From positions 1 to 64,000 of the forward strand of contig NZ_JANXRJ010000103.1 of NCBI RefSeq assembly GCF_025353065.1: a stretch of 64,000 nt of DNA, in the 5' to 3' direction. This DNA is from Lapillicoccus sp. Its GTDB lineage: Bacteria > Actinomycetota > Actinomycetes > Actinomycetales > Dermatophilaceae. The translations under genes and the position numbers were made by a program. Below, piece by piece: positions 43,284-51,207 of this stretch; within the stretch, counting starts at the first letter, position 1; each line of letters begins with the position of its first letter. The notes under the pieces were generated by a model. That model was not told the origin of the DNA and did no database searches. It was given only the letters and a program-made list of their open reading frames with translations.

Positions 43284-44372
43284 TCAGCCGCGACCGGGGG
43301 TGGCCGGCTTGATCTCCCCGGAGATGATCTTCGTCTTGATGGTGGCGATCTCGCTCTTGAGATCGGCGGGGATCTTCGCGTCGAACTGGTTGAAGCCGTC
43401 GATGCCCGTGCCGCCGTTCGCCAGCGTCCCGTCGAAGGTGCCGGTGAGGGGCTTGCCGGACTTGACGCCCTCCAGGAACGCGCCGATCCGATCGGGGATG
43501 CCCTTCAGCACGCTCGTCGCGATGTTGGGGCAATCCTGCGGGTAGAAGGTGCAGCCCGGGAAGTCGACCCAGAAGATGGTCAGCTTGCCGCCCTGGGCCT
43601 CGGCCTCCGTCAGCGCACCCTCCCCCGAGGCGCCCGCGACCGGGAAGATGACGTCGGCGCCGGCGCGGAACATCTGCTGGGTGATGGAGCGACCCGTGCC
43701 CTTGTCGTTGAAGCCCTTGCTGGGGTCCGGGCTGACGGCCGTGCCGGTCTTGCCGTTCCAGCCGAGGACCTGGACGGTCTTGCCCTTCTGCTGGTTGTAG
43801 TAGTTCACCCCGTCGAGGTAGCCATCCATGTAGTCGGTCACCGCCTGCGGGAGCAGCGTGCCGCCGAACGTGCCGACCTTGCCCGTCTTGGTGAGCCCGG
43901 CCGCGAGGTAGCCGGCCTGGAAACCGGACTGTGCCGTCTCGAACTTCATGCCGTAGACGTTGGGTGCGTTGGACCCGGAGTCGACGATGGCGAACGGCAC
44001 CGTCGGGTTGGCCATCGCCACCTTCTTCGTCGCGTCGGCGAGGTTGAAGCCGACGGAGACGATCGCCTTGCAGCCGTTCTTCACGCTGTTGGTGAGGTTG
44101 GGCTCGTAGTCCGAGTTGCCCTGGGACTGGATGTAGGAGACCTCGAGAGCAGGGTCCTTCTTCGCCGCGTCCTGCATGCCCTGCCAGGCGGACTGGTTGA
44201 AGGACTTGTCGTCGACGCCCCCGGTGTCGAGGACGATGCAGGCCTTGACCTTCGCGCCGGCGGCCGTCGCCGACGCGCCACTGCCTGCGGTGTCAGTCGG
44301 CTTGCTGCCGCACCCGGCCAGGGCGAGCCCGGCCACGGCGACACCCGCCACGATCTTCAACGATGAACGCAC
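43284..44372 (-). CDS. BMP-family nucleoside-binding lipoprotein
   Basis: A 362-residue solute-binding lipoprotein of the BMP (PnrA/TmpC) family. Signal peptide with lipobox LALAGC (Cys21), mature start KPTDTAGSGA, then KVKACIVLDTGGVDDKSFNQSAW, the family hallmark binding segment, and YEPNLTNSVKNGCKAIVSVGF. It delivers purine or pyrimidine nucleosides to the permeases. The GTG at 44372 has a strong ribosome site (GAGGAG, seven bases). Upstream is a -10 box and a perfect 17-bp palindrome, so the operon is probably repressor-controlled. Confidence 0.93.
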   Translation of the reverse strand: MRSSLKIVAGVAVAGLALAGCGSKPTDTAGSGASATAAGAKVKACIVLDTGGVDDKSFNQSAWQGMQDAAKKDPALEVSYIQSQGNSDYEPNLTNSVKNGCKAIVSVGFNLADATKKVAMANPTVPFAIVDSGSNAPNVYGMKFETAQSGFQAGYLAAGLTKTGKVGTFGGTLLPQAVTDYMDGYLDGVNYYNQQKGKTVQVLGWNGKTGTAVSPDPSKGFNDKGTGRSITQQMFRAGADVIFPVAGASGEGALTEAEAQGGKLTIFWVDFPGCTFYPQDCPNIATSVLKGIPDRIGAFLEGVKSGKPLTGTFDGTLANGGTGIDGFNQFDAKIPADLKSEIATIKTKIISGEIKPATPGRG

Positions 44373-44431
44373 GGCGCTCTCCTCTTCTGGGTCCCGGAAT
44401 ATTCGGGGCGTCACTGAGCCGCCACGACGGC

Positions 44432-44437
44432 ACCATA
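44432..44437 (-). promoter_or_regulatory. -10 box of the BMP/nucleoside transporter operon
   Basis: TATGGT on the minus strand, about 60 bases before the GTG at 44372. Confidence 0.5.
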
Positions 44438-44446
44438 GCGTCCCGG

Positions 44447-44463
44447 TGTCCACTACGTGGACA
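44447..44463. promoter_or_regulatory. Candidate operator palindrome of the nucleoside transporter operon
   Basis: TGTCCAC-TAC-GTGGACA is a perfect 7+3+7 palindrome at the expected -35 region of the BMP promoter. Its form suits a dimeric repressor (GntR, LacI or DeoR class); no such regulator gene is adjacent. Confidence 0.6.
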
Positions 44464-44546
44464 GTTGCGGAGGGGTCGGGGGTCAACCGTTACCGATCCG
44501 CGACCGAAGGTCTGTCACGCACGCCCGGGCGGCCGACCGGGACGGC

Positions 44547-45734
44547 TCAGCGGGTCCCGCCAGCGAGCGCGGCGCCCGCCAGGACCTTCGCACCGATCCC
44601 GATCGCGCGCTCGTCGATGACGACGTCGCCCTGGTGGAGGTCGTAGGTCCGCCCACCGGGGGTGCGGGTGCCGAGCCGGGCCATGGCCCCGGGGACGGAG
44701 CTGAGGTACCACGCGAAGTCCTCGCCTCCGAGGGACTGCGCGGTGGGGGTCTCGAGCGCCCCGGCCGAGAGGACGCCGGCCCGCAACGCCTCGATCGCAT
44801 GACCCTCGTTGACCACCGGCGGCACGCCGGGCACGTGCTTGACGTGCGCGGTCACGGCATAGGGGGCGACGACGGCGTGGATCAGCTGCTCGAGGATCGG
44901 GCCCGACGTCTTCCACACCTCGGCGTCGAGCATCCGCAGGGTGCCGGTCGCCGTGCCGATCGAGGGGATCACGTTGCCCGCGCCGCCGGCGTGGACGCTG
45001 CCCCAGACCAGCGCGACCCCGGCCCGCGGGTCGAGTCGGCGGGACAGGGCGGCAGGCACGTCGGTGACGACCTTGGCCAGCGCGTAGGTGAGGTCCTGCG
45101 TGAGGTGCGGCCGCGAGGTGTGGCCACCGCGACCGGTGAGCGTGACCTCGACGGAGTCGGCGGCGGCGGTGACGGCGCCGACCTTGAGGCCGACCGACCC
45201 CACGGCGATCGTCGGGTCGCAGTGGACGGCGAGGATCCGGTCGACGCCGTCGAGACCACCCGCCTCCATGACGTCGTGCGCCCCACCGGGGATGACCTCC
45301 TCGGCGGGCTGGAAGACCAGGCGGACGCCGAGGCCACGGGCGAGCAGCTCGCCCTCGCGGGCCTTGAGGAGGAGGCCGGCGCCGAGGACGGCACTCGTGT
45401 GGACGTCGTGGCCGCAGGCGTGGCAGACGCCGCTGACGGTCGAGGTGAAGGGCAGGCCGGTGGCCTCGGGCACGGGCAGCGCGTCGAGGTCGGCCCGAAG
45501 CGCCACCCGGTATGCCGGGTGCTCGGCCCCCAGGTCGGCGACCAGACCCGAGACCGGCAGCAGCCGGACGGCGAACCCCGCCGCCTCGAGCCGGTCGGCG
45601 ACGGCGGCGGTCGTCCGGTGCTCGCGGCGCGACAGCTCGGGGTGGGCGTGCAGGTCGCGGCGAAAGGCGATCAGCTCGCTCTCCAGGGCCTCGAACGTCG
45701 TCGGCACGGCGGGGCTCGGGTGCGGGCGGGTCAC
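44547..45734 (-). CDS. M20-family amidohydrolase
   Basis: A 395-residue metal-dependent amidohydrolase (M20D, AbgB/hippurate hydrolase group). Motifs: FRRDLHAHPELSRREHRT, ALRADLDALPVPE, GVCHACGHDVHTSAVLGA with the metal-binding Cys-x-His pair, VRLVFQPAEEVIPGGAHDVM with the catalytic glutamates, and GGEDFAWYL. It hydrolyses N-acyl amino acids or related amides; actual substrate unknown. GTG start at 45734, with a TAACAT box seven bases upstream. In actinobacteria an amidohydrolase often flanks the BMP transporter genes (recollection), suggesting a link to nucleoside or purine-related uptake, but this is weak. Confidence 0.88.
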   Translation of the reverse strand: MTRPHPSPAVPTTFEALESELIAFRRDLHAHPELSRREHRTTAAVADRLEAAGFAVRLLPVSGLVADLGAEHPAYRVALRADLDALPVPEATGLPFTSTVSGVCHACGHDVHTSAVLGAGLLLKAREGELLARGLGVRLVFQPAEEVIPGGAHDVMEAGGLDGVDRILAVHCDPTIAVGSVGLKVGAVTAAADSVEVTLTGRGGHTSRPHLTQDLTYALAKVVTDVPAALSRRLDPRAGVALVWGSVHAGGAGNVIPSIGTATGTLRMLDAEVWKTSGPILEQLIHAVVAPYAVTAHVKHVPGVPPVVNEGHAIEALRAGVLSAGALETPTAQSLGGEDFAWYLSSVPGAMARLGTRTPGGRTYDLHQGDVVIDERAIGIGAKVLAGAALAGGTR

Positions 45735-45867
45735 GCTTTCGATGTTAGTCGGGGGTGGACCGCCCGCTCGGAGCCGGAGGTGGTGGTGTCAGTGGGAGGC
45801 GGTGCTGATGGCCTGGGACTCGGCGACGGGGACACGTGACCGGCTTCGACGACTGGCAGCTCCACGG

Positions 45868-45873
45868 CATACT
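45868..45873 (+). promoter_or_regulatory. Leaderless psuG promoter, -10 box
   Basis: CATACT, six bases (CGGCGC), then ATG at 45880. A TTCGAC -35-like box lies 17 bp upstream. The -10 overlaps a GGCATAC heptamer. Confidence 0.75.
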
Positions 45874-45879
45874 CGGCGC

Positions 45880-46824
45880 ATGTCCAGCCCTGTCGCCGCT
45901 GCCCCCTTCCTCGTCCATGCCGAGGTCGCCCAGGCCCTCGCCGAGGGTCGCGGCGTCGTCGCGCTCGAGAGCACGATCCTCGCTCACGGCCTCCCCCGCG
46001 GCGACAACCGCCGGATCGCCGACGAGATCGAGGACGCGGTCCGCGGCGCGGGATCTGTGCCCGCGACGATCGCCGTGCTCGACGGGGCTGTGCACATCGG
46101 CCTCGACGACGACGACCTCGACCGGATCTGCCACGAGGACGACGTCCTCAAGCTGAGCATCCGCGACGTCGGGGTGGCCGTCGCGCTCAAGCGCACGGGA
46201 GCGACGACGGTCGCCTCGACAGCGGCGCTCGCCCACCGGGCCGGCATCCGGGTCTTCGCCACCGGCGGCCTCGGTGGGGTGCACCGCGGCGCGGCGGAGA
46301 CCTTCGACGTCTCCGCAGATCTCGGGGCCCTCGCCAGGACACCGGTGCTCGTCGTGTGCGCCGGCGTCAAGTCGATCCTCGACGTCGCCGCCACCCTCGA
46401 GATGCTCGAGTCGCTCTCGGTGCCCGTCCTCGGTTACCGCACCGCGCGCTTCCCCGGCTTCTACCTCACCGACTCCGGCCACCGGACTCCGTGGGTGGTC
46501 GACTCCGCGGCACAGGCCGCGGCAGTCGCGCACGCCCGTCGGCTGCTCGGAACCGACTCTGCCGGCGTCGTGCTCGCCAATCCCCTACCCGAGGGGCGGC
46601 AGGTCGACCCCCTGCTGCACGACCGGCTCGTCGCCGAGGGTCTCGCGCTCCTGGCCCGCGAGGGGGTCACCGGCAAGGACGTCACGCCGCGGCTCCTGGA
46701 GTTCTTCCACAGCAGCTCCGGTGGCGAGAGCCTGCGCGCCAACGTCGAGCTGGTGCTGTCCAACGCCGCGCTCGCCGGTGAGGTCGCGGTCGAGCTCGCG
46801 GAGCTGGAGGCGGAGGACCGGTGA
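45880..46824 (+). CDS. psuG: Pseudouridine-5'-phosphate glycosidase
   Basis: A 314-residue glycosidase splitting pseudouridine 5'-phosphate to uracil and ribose 5-phosphate. Family motifs: VVALESTILAHGLPRGDNRRIADEIE, VPATIAVLDG, VASTAALAHRAGIRVFATGGLGGVHRGA (manganese and Schiff-base region), GVKSILDVAATLEMLES, and VVLANPLPEG. Length is the family norm (about 300-315). The track's longer frame begins on the antisense of the amidohydrolase; the ATG at 45880 is fixed by the leaderless promoter. The stop overlaps psuK by four bases. Confidence 0.95.
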   Translation: MSSPVAAAPFLVHAEVAQALAEGRGVVALESTILAHGLPRGDNRRIADEIEDAVRGAGSVPATIAVLDGAVHIGLDDDDLDRICHEDDVLKLSIRDVGVAVALKRTGATTVASTAALAHRAGIRVFATGGLGGVHRGAAETFDVSADLGALARTPVLVVCAGVKSILDVAATLEMLESLSVPVLGYRTARFPGFYLTDSGHRTPWVVDSAAQAAAVAHARRLLGTDSAGVVLANPLPEGRQVDPLLHDRLVAEGLALLAREGVTGKDVTPRLLEFFHSSSGGESLRANVELVLSNAALAGEVAVELAELEAEDR

Positions 46825-47702
46825 CACCGGTGTCGGCGAGCCGGCCGGTCGTGGTCGTGGGCGACGTCGGCATCGACGTGCTCACCCGCCCGCGTATGCC
46901 GCTCGTGCCCGGCGGCGAGTCGCCCTCCGACATAAGACTGGTGCCGGGGGGCGCCGGTGGCAACACCGCTGCCTGGCTCGCGCGGCACGGCGTCGATGTC
47001 GCTCTCGTCGCGCGGATCGGTGCCGACCAGACGGGTGCGGCAGCACGAGGAGCGTTGGAGCGCTTGGGTGTTCGTTGTATCTTTGCGGTCGATGAGGTGC
47101 TCCCGACCTGCGTGGTCGTCGTCCTGGTCGACGATGCCGGCGAGCGGACGATGCTGTCCGACCGCGGCGCCAACAAGGCGTTCGGCGCGGCCGACGTCGA
47201 CCTCGACGCGGCGGCGCTCGGACCGGCCCACCTGCACCTGAGCGGCTACGTCCTCTTCGACCCGTCGTCGCGCGAAGCCGGGCTCGCCGCCCTCGCCGGG
47301 GCGCGCGAGCGCGGTTGGACGACGTCGGTCGACCCGCAGGCCGCCGAGCTCGTGACCGCGGTCGGCCCCGAGGCCTTTCTCGGTTGGGTCGACGGGGTGG
47401 ATCTGTTGCTGCCGAACGAGATCGAGATCGAGGCGCTGGGCGGGACCGAGGTGGCGTTGGAGCACGTCGGCACGGTCGTCGTCACCTACGGCGCTGCCGG
47501 CGCCCGGTGGTTCACCGCGACCGGCGACGAGCACGTCGACGCCCCGGCCATCACCTGCATCGACTCCACCGGAGCCGGCGACGCCTTCAACGCCGGGCTC
47601 CTCGCGAGCTGGCTCGCCGGCGGCTCCCCCGCTGCCGCCCTGACCGCCGGGGTAGCCGCCGGCAGCACCGTCGCCGCGGACGTGGGCGCCCGGCCGGCCT
47701 GA
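46821..47702 (+). CDS. psuK: PfkB-family kinase, probable pseudouridine kinase
   Basis: A 293-residue PfkB/ribokinase-family enzyme: LVPGGAGGNTAAWLARHGVDVALVARIG near the N-terminus and the second signature DSTGAGDAFNAGLLASWL with the catalytic Asp. Coupling to psuG by GTGA overlap supports pseudouridine kinase, which forms the substrate of PsuG; family similarity alone would allow other sugar or nucleoside kinases. No dedicated transporter or regulator is adjacent, so uptake may depend on the BMP system next door. Confidence 0.85.
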   Translation: MTPVSASRPVVVVGDVGIDVLTRPRMPLVPGGESPSDIRLVPGGAGGNTAAWLARHGVDVALVARIGADQTGAAARGALERLGVRCIFAVDEVLPTCVVVVLVDDAGERTMLSDRGANKAFGAADVDLDAAALGPAHLHLSGYVLFDPSSREAGLAALAGARERGWTTSVDPQAAELVTAVGPEAFLGWVDGVDLLLPNEIEIEALGGTEVALEHVGTVVVTYGAAGARWFTATGDEHVDAPAITCIDSTGAGDAFNAGLLASWLAGGSPAAALTAGVAAGSTVAADVGARPA

Positions 47703-47728
47703 CGCGGCATACCGACGGGTGGGGACGA

Positions 47729-47805
47729 GGGACGCAGGACCGGCACGAGTCCGGAATGTGACCCAGTCGCCGGCGCAAACCAGGCACGCGCCGGTCCTGC
47801 GTCCC
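47729..47805. repeat. Palindromic repeat family D, copy 1 (77 bp)
   Basis: Perfect 16-bp arms (47729-47744 GGGACGCAGGACCGGC and 47790-47805) around a 45-nt loop. It lies between psuK and the DUF559 gene and may terminate psuGK transcription. Copy 2 (48724-48800) has the same length; its first 23 bases are identical. Confidence 0.9.
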
Positions 47806-47842
47806 CTGTGGAGAACTTCCGGGCCGTGGGCGCGGCATACGG

Positions 47843-47848
47843 CAGGCT
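47843..47848 (+). promoter_or_regulatory. -10 box of leaderless DUF559 gene promoter
   Basis: CAGGCT, six bases (CGACGG), then ATG at 47855; first base deviates from consensus. Confidence 0.45.
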
Positions 47849-47854
47849 CGACGG

Positions 47855-48772
47855 ATGGATCCCGTCGACGTGCTGACCCGCCTCGGCGGCGTCGCGACAT
47901 GGCGGCAGCTGCGACAGGTCGTCCACTGGCGGCGGATCGGCGCGGCCCTGGACGCCGGCACGATCGTGCGGACCGCTACCGGCCGATACGTGCTGCCCAC
48001 CGCCGACGAGGCGCGGCGTGCGGCATCTCGCCTCACGGCCGTCGTCAGCCACACGAGCGCGGCTGCGCACTGGTGCTGGCCGGTCAAGGCCACGCCCCCG
48101 CTGCCCCACCTGACGATCCGATACAAGCGGCGTATCAACAGCGAACTCTCGGCCGTCCTCCACTACCGCGACCTCGAGCCGGCCGAGGTGGTCGACGGCT
48201 GGGTGACCTCCCGCGCCCGGACGGTGGTCGACTGCTGTTTGGACCTGCCCTTCGACGAGGCGTTGGCCGTTGTCGACTCGGCGCTGCGAACTGGGTTGCG
48301 GCACAGAGAGATCCGAGCAACCACGGCATCCCTTCCCGACCGCGGTCGACGACGCGTGCTTGCCGTGCTGACCGCGGGTGACGCCCGGGCGGCCAACCCC
48401 TTCGAGTCGGTGCTGCGTTCGATCGCGACCTCGGTGCCCGGTCTCGCCGCACAGCCGCAGTACCGCATCCGGCTGACGAGCGGCGGACGGATCCGGGTCG
48501 ATCTCGGCGACGAGGACCTGCGGATCGTCCTCGAGGCCGACAGCTTCGAGTTCCACGCCGCCCGCAAGGGCTTCGACCGCGATTGCCGCCGCTACGACTG
48601 GCTCGTCCTCGACGACTGGCTGGTGCTCCGATTCACCTGGGAGATGGTGATGTTCGAACCCGGCCTTGTCACCTCCATGATCCGCGACGCCGTCTCGCTC
48701 CAGAAGGCGCAAGCGCAGCGCCGGGGACGCAGGACCGGCACGAGTCTGGTTCGTCCCGCCGTCCTCGTCTGA
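47855..48772 (+). CDS. AbiEi-type winged helix + DUF559 (Vsr-like) domain protein
   Basis: A 305-residue protein. N-terminus (VLTRLGGVATWRQLRQVVHWRRIGAALDAGTIVRTATGRYVLP) matches the winged-helix domain of AbiEi-type IV antitoxins. C-terminal part (about 190-290) has the DUF559/Vsr nuclease-like pattern: NPFESVLRSIA, RIRVDLGDEDLRIVLEADS and YDWLVLDDWLVLRFTWEMV, with acidic residues that could form a PD-(D/E)XK site. No toxin gene (AbiEii) is adjacent. Repeat D lies on both sides; copy 2 starts inside the reading frame and encodes the last 16 residues (RTGTSLVRPAVLV end). Function unknown; a nuclease or DNA-binding role is inference. Confidence 0.75.
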   Translation: MDPVDVLTRLGGVATWRQLRQVVHWRRIGAALDAGTIVRTATGRYVLPTADEARRAASRLTAVVSHTSAAAHWCWPVKATPPLPHLTIRYKRRINSELSAVLHYRDLEPAEVVDGWVTSRARTVVDCCLDLPFDEALAVVDSALRTGLRHREIRATTASLPDRGRRRVLAVLTAGDARAANPFESVLRSIATSVPGLAAQPQYRIRLTSGGRIRVDLGDEDLRIVLEADSFEFHAARKGFDRDCRRYDWLVLDDWLVLRFTWEMVMFEPGLVTSMIRDAVSLQKAQAQRRGRRTGTSLVRPAVLV

Positions 48773-48800
48773 TACCGGACACCTGCCGGTCGACAGTCCC
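48724..48800. repeat. Palindromic repeat family D, copy 2 (77 bp)
   Basis: The first 23 bases equal copy 1 (GGGACGCAGGACCGGCACGA...). The right arm is decayed at four positions (GCCGGTC-GACA-GTCCC against GCCGGTC-CTGC-GTCCC). Both copies are followed by CTG. It overlaps the 3' end of the DUF559 gene by 49 bases. Confidence 0.85.
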
Positions 48801-48840
48801 CTGAGCGTCCGACCGCCGTCCCCGGCCGCGCCGAGGTGAA

Positions 48841-49542
48841 TCAGCCGGCGGTGACCTTGGTGGCCGCGAACTGGGCGCCTGCCGCCGCGCTGCCGTTGGA
48901 GACGTACTGCAGGTGGGCGGCGAAGTTGTTGCCGTTGCCGCAGACCGGGTCACCGGTGTTGCAGTAGGACTTGGCCCGCGCCCCGTAGGTGGCACTGGCC
49001 GTCTCGATGGTCTGTCGCTGCAGGCCCAGCGGGTTGCCGAACACGACGATGGCCGCGACCTTCGGCGCGAGAGCACTGGGAAGGACGGTGCCGGCTCCCC
49101 CGGTGGTGGTCTGGAGGCCGAGCGCCTTGTCGACGACCGTCGCGCCCTGGGAGTAGCCGCCCAGCACGAACCGCGTGCCGGGGCAGGACGCCGCGACCGA
49201 CTGCACGTGGTTGACCAGGTCGGTGGATCCCGCTCCGGCACTGGACTGGTTGGTGGCGGCCGCGTAGACGACCGCGTAGGACGAGACGCTGCGCCCGGAC
49301 AGGTCCGACGTCACGTCCGAGGTGAAGGGGCCACCGACGCTTCCCAGGCCCTGCCGCTCACCGGTGCCGCGAGCGAAGACGACGTCGATCGACGAACAGG
49401 TGACGGCCGATGCGGGCGCGGCCGGGAGCACGCCGACCAGGCCGCCGACGACGGCGACCGCTGCGGCACCCAGGCCGAAGCGACGTCGACGAACGGGGGT
49501 CGCACCGGTGCGGTCGACAGGACTGTGGGACGTGGTGGGCAA
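48841..49542 (-). CDS. Secreted cutinase-family esterase
   Basis: A 233-residue alpha/beta-hydrolase of the cutinase family. Sec signal peptide with arginine-rich start and hydrophobic core ending at APASA (cleavage near residue 46). Catalytic triad visible: Ser131 in GGYSQGA, Asp198 in TGDPVCG and His210 in FAAHLQYV. Cysteine pairs C49-C120 and C194-C201 fit the family's disulfides. It may hydrolyse cutin, polyesters or lipid esters outside the cell; substrate unknown. The track start is a TTG codon (49542) preceded by GGATGG; an upstream ATG at 49553 is out of frame. Not in an operon. Confidence 0.88.
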   Translation of the reverse strand: MPTTSHSPVDRTGATPVRRRRFGLGAAAVAVVGGLVGVLPAAPASAVTCSSIDVVFARGTGERQGLGSVGGPFTSDVTSDLSGRSVSSYAVVYAAATNQSSAGAGSTDLVNHVQSVAASCPGTRFVLGGYSQGATVVDKALGLQTTTGGAGTVLPSALAPKVAAIVVFGNPLGLQRQTIETASATYGARAKSYCNTGDPVCGNGNNFAAHLQYVSNGSAAAGAQFAATKVTAG

Positions 49543-49779
49543 GACGAACCATCCGTTTCAGCTCGAGGTCGGCCCGGGAATCCGGGCCGTGGCGGATCTC
49601 CCGCCGCCTTTCCATCGGATCACAGCCCCGCACCAGGTTGTCCAGAGCTCATCGTGCCTCGTGCTGTGGCAAGTCCCACACATCGTCATGGCCCGGAGCT
49701 GACCTACTTTTCGCTGAGGCACAGGGGTCAAGCCCCCGCGCTGGTATGCCGCGCCCGTGCCGGAGAGCAGGATGAGGGC

Positions 49780-50616
49780 ATGACGACGCTCGCCCTCACC
49801 GGGGCCACCGGCCGGCTCGGGGGCCGGGTCGCCCGGCTGCTCGGCCCCGACGTCTCCCGCCTCGTGGCCCGCGACCCCTCCCGACTGACGCCTGAGCAGA
49901 TCGCCGGCAGGCAGGTCGTCGTGGCGAGCTACGACGACCACGACGCCACCGTCGCCGCACTGCGCGGGGTCGACGTCCTCTTCATGGTCTCGGCGGCCGA
50001 GTCGCCCGTCCGGCGCGCGCAGCACCGCACCTTCATTGCCGCGGCCGCCGACGCCGGGGTCGGCCACCTCGTCTACACCAGCTTCTTCGGCGCCTCCCCC
50101 GACGCGGCCTTCACCCTCGGGCGCGACCACGCCGACGCCGAGGCCGCCATCCGCGAGACCGGTATGCCGTTCACCCTCCTGCGTGACAACTTCTACAGCG
50201 ACTTCTTCCCGGTGTTCGCCGGCGAGGACGGCGTCATCCGCGGGCCCGCCGGCGACGGACGGGTCGCGGCGGTGGCCCGGGACGACGTCGCCGACGTCGC
50301 CGCAGTTGTCCTGCGCGACAACGCTGCTCACGTCGGCGCCACCTACGAGCTATCGGGGCCGGAGGCCGTCAGTCTGACCGAGGCCGCCGCCCGGATGTCC
50401 ATCGTCCTCGGCCGCAGCTACACCTTCCACAACGAGACCGTCGAGGAGGCCTACGCGTCCCGCCGCGTCTGGTCGCAGGAGCAGTGGCAGCTCGACGCCT
50501 GGGTCTCGACCTACACCTCCATCCGCGACAGCGAGGTCGCGCGGGTCACCGACGACGTCCTCCGGCTCACCGGTCACCCGGCCCGGACGCTGGAGCAGGC
50601 AATCACGACACCGTGA
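49780..50616 (+). CDS. NmrA-like NAD(P)H-binding oxidoreductase
   Basis: A 278-residue atypical short-chain dehydrogenase. Rossmann motif GATGRLGGRVARLLG at the N-terminus, then VARDPSRL and ALRGVDVLFMVSA, and RDNFYSDFFPVFAGEDGVIRGPAGDGRVAAVARDDVADVAAVVL, the pattern of QorB/NmrA-type quinone reductases or redox sensors. Lacks the YxxxK catalytic pair of classical SDRs. ATG at 49780 fits the Rossmann start; the track's 567-residue frame begins antisense to the cutinase gene. Stop lies 20 bp from the convergent MarR gene. Confidence 0.85.
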   Translation: MTTLALTGATGRLGGRVARLLGPDVSRLVARDPSRLTPEQIAGRQVVVASYDDHDATVAALRGVDVLFMVSAAESPVRRAQHRTFIAAAADAGVGHLVYTSFFGASPDAAFTLGRDHADAEAAIRETGMPFTLLRDNFYSDFFPVFAGEDGVIRGPAGDGRVAAVARDDVADVAAVVLRDNAAHVGATYELSGPEAVSLTEAAARMSIVLGRSYTFHNETVEEAYASRRVWSQEQWQLDAWVSTYTSIRDSEVARVTDDVLRLTGHPARTLEQAITTP

Positions 50617-50636
50617 CTCGCGGCACAAGGGCGGCT

Positions 50637-51155
50637 TCACACTGACGCGGACCGTCGCTCCTCCCACCGGCTCGCGATACCGGCGACCTCCACCGACACG
50701 AACTCGAGGAACTCCACCGACAGGGCCAGTCGGGCGCCAGCCCGCGTCGAGTCGCCACCCACGGTCGCCACCCCGTCGGCCAGGGCCCGGATGAAGGGGT
50801 CGTAGATGCGCCCGGAGTTGAGCATCATGTCGTGCCAGACGTCGTCGCGCACGACGTAGACATCACGCCGGCTCCCGCGCTCGCGCCCACGGTGGATGAG
50901 GTGGACGCTCGCGAGGTAGTTGACGGCCCCGGAGATCGCCGCCGGGCTGACCTCGAGCGCCTCCACGAGATCGGTCGCCGTCATCCGGCCGTCCTCCGTC
51001 GCGAGCAGCGAGGAGAAGACCCGGGCCGGCAGGCGCGGGAAGCCGGCGTCGGTGAACGCCGACCCGAGCCGCTCGACGAACGCGGCCACGGCGGTGGGGT
51101 CCACGGACGCTGGGGCGGACGTGGTCGCCGGGGGTTTCGCTGGACGTCGGGGCAT
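50637..51155 (-). CDS. MarR/GbsR-type transcriptional regulator
   Basis: A 172-residue winged-helix regulator: AAFVERLGSAFTDAGFPRLPARVFSSLLATEDGRMTATDLVEALEVSPAAISGAVNYLASVHLIHRGRERGSRRDVYVV contains the recognition helix and wing. It is divergent from an ABC exporter operon and 52 bp from its start; a near-perfect palindrome lies between. It probably represses the exporter and itself, with release by an unknown compound. ATG at 51155 is preceded by TAAACT with six-base spacing (leaderless). Confidence 0.88.
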   Translation of the reverse strand: MPRRPAKPPATTSAPASVDPTAVAAFVERLGSAFTDAGFPRLPARVFSSLLATEDGRMTATDLVEALEVSPAAISGAVNYLASVHLIHRGRERGSRRDVYVVRDDVWHDMMLNSGRIYDPFIRALADGVATVGGDSTRAGARLALSVEFLEFVSVEVAGIASRWEERRSASV

Positions 51156-51161
51156 GTCAGG

Positions 51162-51167
51162 AGTTTA
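51162..51167 (-). promoter_or_regulatory. -10 box of leaderless marR-type gene promoter
   Basis: TAAACT on the minus strand, six bases (CCTGAC), then ATG at 51155. Confidence 0.7.
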
Positions 51168-51168
51168 G

Positions 51169-51192
51169 AGTATTCAGTTTCTTCTGAACACT
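51169..51192. promoter_or_regulatory. Candidate MarR operator between divergent genes
   Basis: Inverted repeat AGTATTCAG-TTTCTT-CTGAACACT, with one mismatch per arm. It overlaps the -35 regions of both divergent leaderless promoters, so one bound dimer could block both genes. Confidence 0.75.
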
Positions 51193-51195
51193 GTG

Positions 51196-51201
51196 TACGT
51201 T
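51196..51201 (+). promoter_or_regulatory. -10 box of leaderless exporter ATPase promoter
   Basis: TACGTT, six bases (GATGTC), then ATG at 51208. A TTCAGT -35-like box 17 bp upstream lies inside the operator. Confidence 0.7.
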
Positions 51202-51207
51202 GATGTC

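Noticed and set aside
47855-48772. Complete type IV toxin-antitoxin pair
   Set aside because: Only the AbiEi-like winged helix is present, fused to DUF559; no AbiEii nucleotidyltransferase gene lies on either side.
47729-48800. Insertion sequence or composite transposon bounded by repeat D
   Set aside because: Direct rather than inverted repeats, no transposase and no target duplication seen; kept only as a hairpin-flanked gene.
49543-49779. Possible small RNA or riboswitch in the 237-bp gap upstream of the cutinase and NmrA-like genes
   Set aside because: No conserved motif or convincing structure seen; likely the divergent promoter region.
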